Of a DNA stretch of 64,000 nt, positions 18,064 through 26,996 are shown piece after piece (within the stretch, counting starts at the first letter, position 1; each line of letters starts with the position of its first letter). The translations under genes and the position numbers were made by a program. The notes beneath the pieces were generated by a model, which was not told where the DNA came from, ran no database searches, and worked only from the letters and a program-made list of their open reading frames with translations. The DNA lies in the NCBI GenBank assembly GCA_963841105.1, contig CAWJCB010000024.1, positions 310,001 through 374,000 on the forward strand, written 5' to 3'. The stretch is from VAZQ01 sp963841105 (GTDB lineage: Bacteria > Pseudomonadota > Alphaproteobacteria > Rhizobiales > Xanthobacteraceae).

Positions 18064-19251
18064 ATGGCGAAAAACACCGGTGACGGATTGCCGATTCTGA
18101 TTGTCGGCGGCGGGATTGGCGGGCTTGCGGCCGCGCATGCACTCGCCCTCAAGGGATTTCCTGTGCGGGTGATCGAGCAGGCGCCGGAGTTCCGGGAGAT
18201 CGGCGCGGGCATCCAACTCGGGCCAAACATCTTTCGGGCACTCGACAAGCTCGGCTTGAAAGACGCGGTGCTTGCGGATGCGCATGTGCCATCCGCAATG
18301 GAGATGCGCTGCGGCCTCTCGGGCGAGCGCGTGACGTGCATTCCTCTCGCCGACCCGCGTTTCCTGGGTGAATTCAAATATCCTTATGCCGTCACCCATC
18401 GACATGACATCCATGCCGTCTTTCTCAAGGCATGTCAGAGCAATAATCTGGTCACGCTGGAGACAGAACGCACAGTTGAAGATTTCGAGCAGGACGATTC
18501 CGGCGTAACCGCAATCCTGACAGATGGCCAACGCGTTCGCGGTCGCGCCCTCATCGGCTGTGACGGAATGTGGTCGAAGGTGCGCGAAAAGGTCGTGGGC
18601 GACGGCAAGCCCCGCGTCTCCGGTCACATCGCCTATCGCGCCGTGCTCAGGCGCGACGAGGTGCCGGAGGATCTCTGGCGCCCCGACGTCATCCTGTGGG
18701 CCGGGCCGCGCACTCACTTCGTGCATTATCCGCTCCGCCGTGGCGAGCTCTACAACCTTGTCGCCGTATTCCATTCCGACCGTTATGTGGAAGGGTGGAA
18801 CGAGAAAGCAGACGCGAATGAGCTGTGGGCGCACTTCAGGGGCCAGCGGCCGGAAGTGGTCCGCATGTTGGAGCGCATCGAGACCTGGCGGATGTGGGTG
18901 TTATGCGATCGCGAACCGGTGAAAGACTGGTCGAACGGCAGGGTGACCCTGCTGGGCGATGCGGCGCATCCGATGCTGCAATATCTCGCGCAGGGCGCCG
19001 GCATGGCCACCGAGGATGCGGTATGGCTTGCAGAGAAGGTCGCCGAGCAGCCCGATGATCTGCCAGCCGCCTTCGCCGCCTATGTGCAGCAGAGATACTT
19101 GCGCACGGCGCGCGTGCAGATCATGGCACGCGTCTATGGCGAGTTCTACCATGCGCGTGGACCGGCGGCTGAGCTGCGCAACGAGATGTTGCGTCCGCGC
19201 ACGCCGGAGCAGTCCTACGAAGGCGTTTCCTGGCTGTACGGAGGCATGTGA
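18064..19251 (+). CDS. FAD-dependent aromatic-ring monooxygenase (3-hydroxybenzoate 6-hydroxylase/salicylate hydroxylase-like)
   Basis: 395-residue class A flavoprotein monooxygenase. The NAD(P)H/FAD Rossmann motif VGGGIGGLAAAHALA is near residue 14, the DG motif is IGCDGMWSKVRE, and the FAD-ribityl GD motif is LLGDAAHPMLQYLAQGAG. Its closest familiar relatives hydroxylate hydroxybenzoates ortho or para to the hydroxyl, as in the gentisate or catechol routes. Starts 32 bp after the binding-protein gene. No ring-cleavage dioxygenase is seen in the window, so the next step must be encoded elsewhere. Confidence 0.9.
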   Translation: MAKNTGDGLPILIVGGGIGGLAAAHALALKGFPVRVIEQAPEFREIGAGIQLGPNIFRALDKLGLKDAVLADAHVPSAMEMRCGLSGERVTCIPLADPRFLGEFKYPYAVTHRHDIHAVFLKACQSNNLVTLETERTVEDFEQDDSGVTAILTDGQRVRGRALIGCDGMWSKVREKVVGDGKPRVSGHIAYRAVLRRDEVPEDLWRPDVILWAGPRTHFVHYPLRRGELYNLVAVFHSDRYVEGWNEKADANELWAHFRGQRPEVVRMLERIETWRMWVLCDREPVKDWSNGRVTLLGDAAHPMLQYLAQGAGMATEDAVWLAEKVAEQPDDLPAAFAAYVQQRYLRTARVQIMARVYGEFYHARGPAAELRNEMLRPRTPEQSYEGVSWLYGGM

Positions 19252-19316
19252 GGGATACCAGCCCCGTTCTCGCTCATGCTCCGTGATGCACGGCCTATGC
19301 TGTGACTAGAATTGCC

Positions 19317-19410
19317 CGTCATGGCCGCGCTTGTCGCGGCCATCCACGTTTTCCGTTCCGGCATCCAGAAGAAAAGGCGTGGATGGCCGGAACAAGTCCG
19401 GCCATGACGA
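19317..19410. repeat. Intergenic palindromic repeat (family 1)
   Basis: Copy with arms CGTCATGGCCGCGCTTGTCG and CCGGCCATGACGA, between the convergent monooxygenase and LVIVD genes. Confidence 0.9.
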
Positions 19411-19417
19411 AGAGACG

Positions 19418-20884
19418 CTACTGCAATCCCGCAATCGCGCGCGCCTCTCCGGTCAGCTCCAGAATGTGCAAACCGGTATTGGCGCGATCGACGACATAGA
19501 TATAACCGCGGTCGTCGGTTTCGACATTGTTGCTTTGGATCGCGGTCTTGCAGCGGTCCTGTCCATCCACCTTGATGCAGCGCTTCTCGGTAGCCTCGGT
19601 TATCGCCGGGATGAAGAAGCCAACTTCCTTCGGGCCATAAGGATCGCGAATATCAATGGCGCGCACGCCGGCATTGAACCAGGTCACAAATGCAAGCTTC
19701 TGATGGAACACCGGCGCCATGCTCTCGTTCGCGGAATGGGAGCCGAAACGCCCGCCGCGGCCGCAGAATTGCGCGCCTTCCCGAACGTTGAAGTTCGATA
19801 CGACCATGGGTCGCGCCTCGACCGAAGCATCGACGAACCACACCATTTGCCGTGTTTCAGCGGACTGACATTCGTTGACCAGCGACTCGTCCACAATCAT
19901 GACCATGTCGCGCACTGCGCCTGAAGCATCGCTGCTGAATTCATCGATCTTCATCTTGCCCAGCGGGATCGGTGAATGCGCGCCGTTGAGCGGCAGCATG
20001 TCGAGCTGGCCGATCACCGGATAGCGAAGGTTTTCCGGAGTTGGCTCACGTGGACCGTTGAGCAGCTTCTCGCGGTCGACAATCTGCAGCACCCCGCCCT
20101 TGTTCGTGCCATAGCCGAAATAGATGCGATTGCCGACCGGTCCGGTTGAGATCATGCCGTGGAGCTCCGTCGGAACCGCGCCCGTCGCACCCGGCTGCTG
20201 CCCGGCAAGGCCATACTCGCGGATCTTGACAGGCTTGGCCGGGTCGCTGAGGTCGAACACCTCGGTCATACGCCGTGTCCGCCAGGTCTCCACTCCGGAC
20301 ACGAGATAGGCGATGCCCGTATCGCACTCCCACCAGCTCTTATGGGTATCCTTGAGCTTCCAGCTCACGCGGGTGATGAGGCTCGGGCTCTCGGGCCGGG
20401 TGACATCCCACATTTCATGACCCTGCCCACCAAAAGGGCGCAGCAGATACGTTTTCGCCGCATCCCCCCTTGGAAGGCTCTTGCCGTCACACGCGCGGAC
20501 CATCTGGGCGCCGCCCTGTTCGCCCAACCCTTCCTGGCCAGGAATGTGCGCGAGGTATTTCGGCTGCTTCGGATCGGTGACGTCCAGGATCGAGGTGCCG
20601 TTGAACTCGGCTTGGCTGGTCAGCGAATTGACAGGTTTCGGCACCGACTCCGTGCCGCCATGGTGGCCAATATAGGCGATATAGCGATCACCTTGTTTGT
20701 GGATGATCGGCTGATAGGCGCTGCGCCCTTGAAGGTCGTTGTAACCGACGAGCCGCATGTTCCTGGCTTCGGGCGGGTCGCCTTTTTTTGGCGCCTGCGC
20801 GGATGCGCCGGCGCCGATCAGTGTCATCCATCCGAGCGTCAAACCGACAGCCAGGACGTCGTGCATTTGCGTTGCAGGTCTCAT
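19418..20884 (-). CDS. Secreted LVIVD-repeat (beta-propeller-like) protein
   Basis: 488 residues with an N-terminal signal peptide (VGLTLGWMTLIGAGASAQ). Repeats with the LVIVD-type pattern are visible: TSILDVTDPKQPKYLAHIPG, TEVFDLSDPAKPVKIREYGL, GVRAIDIRDPYGPKEVGFF and IYVVDRANTGLHILELTG, suggesting a six- or seven-bladed propeller in the periplasm. ATG 20884 has AGGAGCGGGA immediately upstream. No enzymatic motif is recognised. It lies next to the IorAB-like genes but is separated from them by a palindrome, so joint function is only a possibility. Confidence 0.8.
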   Translation of the reverse strand: MRPATQMHDVLAVGLTLGWMTLIGAGASAQAPKKGDPPEARNMRLVGYNDLQGRSAYQPIIHKQGDRYIAYIGHHGGTESVPKPVNSLTSQAEFNGTSILDVTDPKQPKYLAHIPGQEGLGEQGGAQMVRACDGKSLPRGDAAKTYLLRPFGGQGHEMWDVTRPESPSLITRVSWKLKDTHKSWWECDTGIAYLVSGVETWRTRRMTEVFDLSDPAKPVKIREYGLAGQQPGATGAVPTELHGMISTGPVGNRIYFGYGTNKGGVLQIVDREKLLNGPREPTPENLRYPVIGQLDMLPLNGAHSPIPLGKMKIDEFSSDASGAVRDMVMIVDESLVNECQSAETRQMVWFVDASVEARPMVVSNFNVREGAQFCGRGGRFGSHSANESMAPVFHQKLAFVTWFNAGVRAIDIRDPYGPKEVGFFIPAITEATEKRCIKVDGQDRCKTAIQSNNVETDDRGYIYVVDRANTGLHILELTGEARAIAGLQ

Positions 20885-20924
20885 TCCCGCTCCTCTGCAA
20901 TAATACCAGCCGTCGTTATTCCAT

Positions 20925-21013
20925 CGTCATGCGCGGGCTTGACCCGCGCATCCATCGAAAAGGCCTTCTATTGGGAAAGCGATGGATTGCCGGGCCAAGC
21001 CCGGCAATGACGG
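20925..21013. repeat. Intergenic palindromic repeat (family 1 variant)
   Basis: Arms CGTCATGCGCGGGCTTGACC and GGCCAAGCCCGGCAATGACGG flank an internal hairpin. Between the LVIVD gene and the IorB-like gene. Confidence 0.85.
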
Positions 21014-21064
21014 AAGTGAGCTCGCCTCCACTGCGCAGCGCTACGACTGAGATTGGCCGCCTGA

Positions 21065-23275
21065 TTATCCCAGCGCCCTGGTCACCCGTTCCGGCGTGAA
21101 AGGCGTATGGCGCAACCTGGCTCCGGTGAGAGCGGCAACGGCGCTCGATATCGCGGGCGCCACGAGCGGCGTTGCCATCTGGCCCGCGCCGGTCGGGTGG
21201 TTGTCGGTCGCAATGACCTCGATATGCATCAAAGGGATCTCGTTCATGCGCGGCACACGGTAATCGTAGAAGTTGGACTGCTCAACCGCGCCATCCTTGA
21301 TGGTGATGCGCTCGGTCAATGCCATTCCAAGCCCATAGACAATGCTGCTTTCCGTCTGGGCAGCGACGTTGTCGGGCTGGACTGGGATGCCGCAATCGAT
21401 GGTGCACCAGAAGTTATGCACCTTGATCTGTCCGCTGCGGCGATCCAGCGATACCTCGGCGATGCCGGCGACCTGCGATCCAGAATAGTCGATAAACGCA
21501 AATCCAAGGCCGCGACCATCGCGTTTCCTGCCCCAATCCGCCATCTGCGCCACGCGCTCAACCACCTTCGCTGCACGCGGCGCGCCCTTCATCATACCGA
21601 GACGAAACTGCACGGGATCGACGCCGTGCTTGAGCGCGATCTCATCCATGAACGTTTCCGTCGCGAATTTGTTGGCCGTAAAGCCAATGCCGCGAAGCGG
21701 CGACGTGCGCACGCCGCTGTCCTCGTAGACTTGCTCGATCAGCTGATGCGGCACGTCGTAGCCTTTCAAATCTGTGCCGAGCATCAGGATGAAATCTTTC
21801 TTGGCGCGCTCAAAGCGAACGGGATCCATGAAGGGCGTCACCCGGTCGCCTGCCACGCGATGGTGCCACGCGAGCAGCGTGCCCGAAGCATCGAAGCCAG
21901 CCTTGACATAGTGCGCAGAGATGGGTCGATGGCGCCCGTTGCGTACATCGTCCTCACGCGTCCACATCACCTTGACCGGACGCTTGGCTTCTTTTGCCAT
22001 CAGCACGGCGTCGATGATGAACTCTTCATCGCGGTGACCACGCCTGCCGAAGCCGCCGCCTAGCAGCGTGTCATGCAGCTTGACCTTGTCGCGCGGGATG
22101 CCGAGGACTTTCCCGACTGCCTCGACGGCCATGGTTTGACTCTGAGTGCCGCACCAGATCTCCGCGGAGTCCCCGGACGACGAGACCACCGCGGTCGCGT
22201 TCAGCGGCTCCATCTGCGCGTGATAAGCGTAATCACACCGATACTCGGCCTCCATGAAGGAAGCTGCCTTCGGCATTTCGGCGCGCACGTCACCGGCCTT
22301 GCTCCAGTCGGTCGCTTGCGTGTTGGGATTGCGGGCGGCCGCGGCGAAGAGCTCCATGCCCTTGTCGCTGTCAAAGCCCCAGGCTTGCCCGTGCCGTGTC
22401 CACGTGATTTCGAGGGCCTGGCGTCCGGCGAAGGCCGCCCACGCCGTTTCTGCAAGAACACCGACGCCGTAAGGCAGCCTGACCACGTCGAGAACGCCGC
22501 TCACTGCCTTCGCCTTTGCATCATTGATCTTGTCGGGCGCGGAACCCTCGACCGGCGCACGGATGACAGCGCCGTAGAGCATGTCGGGGACTTGCTGATC
22601 AATGGAATACCTTGCGCTGCCGTTGACCTTCGTTGGCAGCTCGACGCGCATGACATCCTTACCGATGAGTCGGAACTCGCTTGTTTTCTTCAGTTGCTCC
22701 GGCTTGATGTCGGGTGCCTTCTCCGGCACCTCGGCAAAGGCTGCGATCTCGCCATAGGCAAGCCGGCGGCCCGACGCGCGATGCACGACGACGCCGGGCT
22801 CCGTCGTCAGCTGCTCGAGCGGCACGCCGAGCTTCTTCGCGGCGTTCTCGATGAGGACGCGGCGCACCTGGGCGCCGAAGATACGCAGCGGCTTGAAATA
22901 GCTGGTCACTGCATTGGACCCGGCGGTGTACATCATCCCGGCAAAACCGGGATTGCCGTAGATCGCATCCACTGGGGGCGCGGGAACAACGCTGACCTTC
23001 GACCAATCGGCATCAAGCTCCTCCGCAATGACCAGCGGCAGAGAGGTCATCGACCCCTGCCCCATCTCAGTCGCGGGCGACATGATGGTGATTGTTCCAT
23101 CGGTTGCGATGCTCACCCAGGGGCTGAGCGCCTTGCCTGTGCGCTCGCCGGCGAGCACCGCGGCGGATGCGTCCTTGGCCGCAAATGCCAGGGCGAATGT
23201 GAGGCCGGCTGCTCCGACCATCACCTCGCGGCGGGAAACAGCGGCGCTGTTGAAACTGGAAAAATGCCTCGTCAT
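21065..23275 (-). CDS. Isoquinoline 1-oxidoreductase beta-like Mo-cofactor subunit (IorB type), Tat-exported
   Basis: 736-residue molybdopterin-binding subunit of the IorB branch of the xanthine dehydrogenase family. The N-terminus SRREVMVGAAGLTFALAFA is a Tat signal, so the enzyme probably works in the periplasm. Family segments: SPATEMGQGSMTSLPLVIAE, LLGGGFGRRGHRDEEF, TSPLRGIGFTANKFATETF. In the C-terminal active-site motif PTGAGQMATPLVAPAI, Gln (about residue 699) stands where most Mo hydroxylases have the catalytic Glu (GxGE). The [2Fe-2S] partner gene is immediately upstream. There is no FAD subunit, as usual for this branch; electrons normally go to a cytochrome. Confidence 0.9.
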   Translation of the reverse strand: MTRHFSSFNSAAVSRREVMVGAAGLTFALAFAAKDASAAVLAGERTGKALSPWVSIATDGTITIMSPATEMGQGSMTSLPLVIAEELDADWSKVSVVPAPPVDAIYGNPGFAGMMYTAGSNAVTSYFKPLRIFGAQVRRVLIENAAKKLGVPLEQLTTEPGVVVHRASGRRLAYGEIAAFAEVPEKAPDIKPEQLKKTSEFRLIGKDVMRVELPTKVNGSARYSIDQQVPDMLYGAVIRAPVEGSAPDKINDAKAKAVSGVLDVVRLPYGVGVLAETAWAAFAGRQALEITWTRHGQAWGFDSDKGMELFAAAARNPNTQATDWSKAGDVRAEMPKAASFMEAEYRCDYAYHAQMEPLNATAVVSSSGDSAEIWCGTQSQTMAVEAVGKVLGIPRDKVKLHDTLLGGGFGRRGHRDEEFIIDAVLMAKEAKRPVKVMWTREDDVRNGRHRPISAHYVKAGFDASGTLLAWHHRVAGDRVTPFMDPVRFERAKKDFILMLGTDLKGYDVPHQLIEQVYEDSGVRTSPLRGIGFTANKFATETFMDEIALKHGVDPVQFRLGMMKGAPRAAKVVERVAQMADWGRKRDGRGLGFAFIDYSGSQVAGIAEVSLDRRSGQIKVHNFWCTIDCGIPVQPDNVAAQTESSIVYGLGMALTERITIKDGAVEQSNFYDYRVPRMNEIPLMHIEVIATDNHPTGAGQMATPLVAPAISSAVAALTGARLRHTPFTPERVTRALG

Positions 23276-23278
23276 GGC

Positions 23279-23734
23279 TCAGCCCTCCTGCGCCGCGCGT
23301 TCGACCGCGCGCACAATGCGTTGATAGGTCCCGCAGCGGCAGATATTCGTGCTCATGTGGTCGATGATCTGGTCTCGGGTCGGCTTGGGATTCTGGTTCA
23401 GCAGATCGACCGCGCTCATGATTTGACCGGACTGGCAGTAGCCGCACTGCGGTACCTGCTCGGCAAGCCACGCCCTCTGCACGGGATGCGAGGATGTCTG
23501 TGAAAGTCCCTCAATTGTCGTGACCGACCTCCCGGCGACTTCGGATGCCTGCGTCTGGCACGAGAACGCCCGCTTCCCGTCGATATGAACCATGCAGGCA
23601 CCGCAAAGACCGGTGCCGCAGCCGTACTTCGTCCCGGTAAGCTTCAGGCCTTCCCGGATCACCCACAATAAAGGCGTAGCAGGCGGCGCGTCAGTGGAGG
23701 CCGGCCTGCCGTTCACGGTGAAGTTGATTGTCAT
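23279..23734 (-). CDS. [2Fe-2S] subunit, IorA type
   Basis: 151-residue iron-sulfur subunit with CGTGLCGACMV plus RAFSC, and CGYCQSGQIM with NICRCGTYQRI, so both clusters are complete. ATG 23734 has AGGAGG (CCAGGAGGAAACC) directly upstream, a strong ribosome binding site. Three bases separate its stop from the IorB-like start. First gene of the pair. Confidence 0.93.
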   Translation of the reverse strand: MTINFTVNGRPASTDAPPATPLLWVIREGLKLTGTKYGCGTGLCGACMVHIDGKRAFSCQTQASEVAGRSVTTIEGLSQTSSHPVQRAWLAEQVPQCGYCQSGQIMSAVDLLNQNPKPTRDQIIDHMSTNICRCGTYQRIVRAVERAAQEG

Positions 23735-23904
23735 GGTTTCCTCCTGGGATGCCGTGAATCTTTGCGCCTGGATTCGAGACGCGCTCCGGCACGCGCAGGC
23801 GATGTTCGACTTGGCGAGAGGTGACTACGACCCTCGTGCAAACTATTTTGCTCCTGCGCAAGGGCGCCGTCGAGGGGCTCGTAAGCCGTCAGGCGGCTCA
23901 CAGT

Positions 23905-25044
23905 TCATGATGACGAGGCTGCAGGCTCGCCTCGCGCCCACTTTTCATGAACGGCCGCGCGGAAACACCCAAATGCTCCTGCCGCGATGGCCGCACGCAT
24001 GTCAGCCATGACGGCTTGATAATAGGCGAGATTGATGCTGGTCAGCAGGATGGCTCCCAGCATCTCGTTGGCCTTGAGGAGGTGATGGAGGTAGGCGCGG
24101 GAGTAGTCGCGTGCGGCAGGACAGCTGCTTTGCGCATCGATCGGGCGCGGATCGTCGGCATGACGGGCGTTCTTGAGGTTGAGTGGCCCGCAAGGCGTGA
24201 AAGCCACGCCATGACGGCCGTTGCGGGTCGGCAGAACACAATCGAACATATCGATACCGCGCGCGACTGCCTCGATGAGGTCTGCCGGCGTCCCCACTCC
24301 CATGAGATAGCGCGGCCGTTCGTCCGGCAGCGCCGGAGCGACCTCTCCGACCACCCGCAGCATCGTTTCCTGCGGCTCCCCTACGGCGAGGCCGCCAATG
24401 GCGTACCCGGAAAATCCCATATCCATAAGTGCGCGGGCGCTCTCGAGACGCAAGGCGATATCGTCGCCGCCTTGAACGATTGCGAACAGCGCCCGATCTT
24501 GCGATGCGCTTGCGAAAGCGCGCTTGCTCCGTTCGGCCCAGTTGAGGGAGAGTCGCATGGCCCGTTCGACATCCCCGCGCGGCGCCGGCAGCTTGACGCA
24601 TTCGTCGAGCTGCATGGCAATGTCAGAGCCGAGAATGCTTTGTATCTCGATCGCGCGCTCAGGCGAAAGCTCGACCATGCTGCCGTCGAGATGCGAGCGA
24701 AAGGTCACGCCGTCGTTTCCGACCTTGCGCAGCGCGGACAATGACATGACTTGAAAGCCGCCTGAATCCGTAAGGATCGCGTGCGGCCAATTCATGAAGC
24801 GGTGCAGACCGCCGAGCCTGCCGATTGTTTCCGCGCCCGGGCGCAACGTGAGATGATAGGTGTTTGCCAGAACGATTTGCGTGCCGGTCGCCCGCACTGC
24901 CTCGGGGGCCAGGCCCTTGACGGTCGCCTGTGTTCCGACCGGCATGAATGCCGGCGTCGCCACGTCACCGTGGGCCGTCACCATCTCGCCGCAGCGCGCG
25001 GCGCCGTCCGTCGCCTTGACGCGAAAGAAGAAAGGCTGGGGCAT
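23905..25044 (-). CDS. tgt: tRNA-guanine(34) transglycosylase
   Basis: 379 residues; exchanges G34 for preQ1 in tRNAs with GUN anticodons. Catalytic parts are intact: ILTDSGGFQVMSL (general-base Asp), IVQGG, YAIGGLAVGE, and the nucleophile Asp in MFDCVLPTRNGRHG. The zinc site is degenerate: compared with the Zymomonas enzyme ligands (three Cys and one His), this protein has Ser306, Cys308, Ala311 and Ile337, so only one ligand remains. Gene order queA-tgt on the minus strand supports the queuosine role. Confidence 0.95.
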   Translation of the reverse strand: MPQPFFFRVKATDGAARCGEMVTAHGDVATPAFMPVGTQATVKGLAPEAVRATGTQIVLANTYHLTLRPGAETIGRLGGLHRFMNWPHAILTDSGGFQVMSLSALRKVGNDGVTFRSHLDGSMVELSPERAIEIQSILGSDIAMQLDECVKLPAPRGDVERAMRLSLNWAERSKRAFASASQDRALFAIVQGGDDIALRLESARALMDMGFSGYAIGGLAVGEPQETMLRVVGEVAPALPDERPRYLMGVGTPADLIEAVARGIDMFDCVLPTRNGRHGVAFTPCGPLNLKNARHADDPRPIDAQSSCPAARDYSRAYLHHLLKANEMLGAILLTSINLAYYQAVMADMRAAIAAGAFGCFRAAVHEKWARGEPAASSS

Positions 25045-25063
25045 GCGCTATCCCGTACGAGCT

Positions 25064-26143
25064 CTATTCCCGAAACAGCAGGCACGCATCGCCATACGAA
25101 TAAAATCGATAGCCCGCCACGATCGCATGGGCATAGGCGCGTTTCATCAGATCGACGCCAGCGAAAGCAGCCGTCAACATGAACAAGGTTGAGCGCGGCA
25201 GGTGAAAATTTGTCATCAGCACATCTGCCGCCCGGAAGCGAAAGCCGGGCGTGATGAACAGGCGTGTCTCGCCGGAAAATGGATGGATATCGCCGTCATC
25301 TCCGGTTGCGCTTTCAAGAAGCCGCAGCGAAGTCGAACCGACAGCGACAATCCGGCCGCCGGAGCGGCGCGCAAGGTTGAGCGCGTCGGCCGTGGCCGCC
25401 GTCAAGCATGCTTCCTCGGCCTGCATCCGATGCTCGTTCGTTTCGGCGGCTTTGACCGGAAGAAACGTGCCCGCCCCGACGTGGAGCGTTATCCTGTGCA
25501 TGGTTATCTGGCGCGCCAGCAATCGGTCAACCAGCGTCGCGGTGAAATGCAGGCCGGCCGTGGGAGCCGCCACCGAACCATCCGCCTGCGCAAACATCGT
25601 CTGGTAATCACGGTCATCATCGCCGTCAGGCGGCCGCCGTGCAGCGATGTAAGGCGGCAGCGGCATGGCGCCGCGTTCGTTGATCGCCTCGTCCAGAACG
25701 GGCCCGTGAAATGCAAAAGCAAGCGTGATCTCGCCGCCTTCGTCCTTCGCCTCAACAGTCGCATCCAGCTGGCCGAGAAAACAAACCCTGCCTTCAGAGC
25801 CAAACCGCACCACGTCTCCGGGCAGCAGCCGTTTTGCGGGTTTCACGAATGCGCGCCAGCGCGAGCCGTCGAGACGCCGGTGCAATGTTGCTTCGATCCC
25901 CGGCTCGGTCGCGCCACGCCCAAGTCGGCGGCCGTACAGGCGCGCAGGAATAACCTTCGTATCGTTGACGACGAGCGCATCGCCCGGCCGCAGGAGGTCG
26001 GGAAGATCGCTGACCCGGAAATCGCCAAGCTCAGGCTGCCGTCGAGGCGCAACGGTCAATAGCCGCGCGGCATCGCGCGGAACCATCGGCCGAAGAGCAA
26101 TCCTTTCCGGGGGAAGCTCAAAATCGAATGCATCCGTACGCAT
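25064..26143 (-). CDS. queA: S-adenosylmethionine:tRNA ribosyltransferase-isomerase
   Basis: 359 residues; converts preQ1-tRNA to epoxyqueuosine-tRNA using the ribosyl group of SAM. Family hallmarks: FDFELPPERIAL at the start, RPGDALVVNDTKVIPARL, APTAGLHFT, and NFHLPRSTLFMLTAAFAG near the C-terminus. Length normal for the family. Nineteen bases upstream of tgt, so an operon for queuosine synthesis. Confidence 0.97.
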   Translation of the reverse strand: MRTDAFDFELPPERIALRPMVPRDAARLLTVAPRRQPELGDFRVSDLPDLLRPGDALVVNDTKVIPARLYGRRLGRGATEPGIEATLHRRLDGSRWRAFVKPAKRLLPGDVVRFGSEGRVCFLGQLDATVEAKDEGGEITLAFAFHGPVLDEAINERGAMPLPPYIAARRPPDGDDDRDYQTMFAQADGSVAAPTAGLHFTATLVDRLLARQITMHRITLHVGAGTFLPVKAAETNEHRMQAEEACLTAATADALNLARRSGGRIVAVGSTSLRLLESATGDDGDIHPFSGETRLFITPGFRFRAADVLMTNFHLPRSTLFMLTAAFAGVDLMKRAYAHAIVAGYRFYSYGDACLLFRE

Positions 26144-26244
26144 GTCTTCTCACCGCTCGACAATTCGAGCTCGCGCCGCCGGCGTGTCAAAGAACCTTCG
26201 CACGCGCCTGATAATGTCTACGCGTCAAATTGAGAAGGCAAAGC

Positions 26245-26442
26245 ATGGGTGCGGTCATGATAAAGTGCCCGAAAACCGGGCAGCCTATTCGAACCGGCAT
26301 CGTCGCCGACCGAAGGGCGTTTGCAGCAACGCCAGTATTTTACTCCGCTACCTTTTGTCCGGTCTGCCGAACCAAGCATGAATGGTTCGCCAAGGAGGCC
26401 TGGGTGGTCGAATCGGAACCGGGCAAGAAAGCCGTCGCCTGA
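26245..26442 (+). CDS. Small conserved protein with two CxxC-like motifs
   Basis: 65 residues. ATG 26245 has GAGAAGG six bases upstream. Cys residues in IKCPKTGQPI and FCPVCRTKHEW could bind zinc, giving a rubredoxin-knuckle-like fold. The protein lies divergent from queA and convergent with ppiB. Function unknown; similar short zinc-ribbon-like proteins are common next to housekeeping genes in Rhizobiales (recollection, not checked). Confidence 0.7.
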   Translation: MGAVMIKCPKTGQPIRTGIVADRRAFAATPVFYSATFCPVCRTKHEWFAKEAWVVESEPGKKAVA

Positions 26443-26462
26443 GATCGCCGGCGGCGCCTCGA

Positions 26463-26924
26463 TCAGGCTGCCTCTTGCAGCTTGGCGGAGATGATGCGGT
26501 CAGGATTCGTAACGGGCTCTCCCCGCTTGATCTTGTCAATGTTCTCCATTCCTTCAGTGACCTTGCCCCACACCGTATATTGGCCATTAAGCCAGGGTGA
26601 ATCGGCAAAGCACACAAAGAACTGGCTGTCCCCGGAATCCGGACTTTGTGCGCGCGCCATGGAAACCGTCCCACGCACGTGGTTCTCTTTGGAGAACTCA
26701 GCCTTGAGCTTGCGGCCGGAACCTCCGGTGCCGGTACCGTGAGGGCAGCCGGTCTGGGCCATGAAGCCTTCGATGACGCGGTGAAAGACGACGCCGTCGT
26801 AAAAGCCGTCGCGAACCAGCTCCTTGATCCGGGCGACGTGGTTGGGAGCAAGGTCGGGCCGCATGGCAATGGACACCTTGCCCTGGGTTGTGTCGAGAAG
26901 AAGAATGTTCTGCGCTTCAGGCAT
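26463..26924 (-). CDS. ppiB: Cytoplasmic peptidyl-prolyl cis-trans isomerase (cyclophilin)
   Basis: 153 residues with the cyclophilin core: FYDGVVFHRVIEGFMAQTGC (catalytic Arg in FHRVI), GSGRKLKAEFS, SQFFVCFAD and YTVWGKVTEGMENIDKI. No signal peptide, so cytoplasmic. Second of two consecutive cyclophilin genes on the minus strand. Confidence 0.94.
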   Translation of the reverse strand: MPEAQNILLLDTTQGKVSIAMRPDLAPNHVARIKELVRDGFYDGVVFHRVIEGFMAQTGCPHGTGTGGSGRKLKAEFSKENHVRGTVSMARAQSPDSGDSQFFVCFADSPWLNGQYTVWGKVTEGMENIDKIKRGEPVTNPDRIISAKLQEAA

Positions 26925-26996
26925 CAGGTTGTCCTTGCGGTGCTCGGATGTTGAAATACTGTAGTGTCCTGCATTTGACGCTTGATTCCCGTTGAT

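Noticed and set aside
22073..23503. 476-codon open frame on the plus strand opposite the IorB-like gene
   Set aside because: Antisense shadow; no recognisable motif, His/Arg/Asp-rich composition typical of reverse reading.
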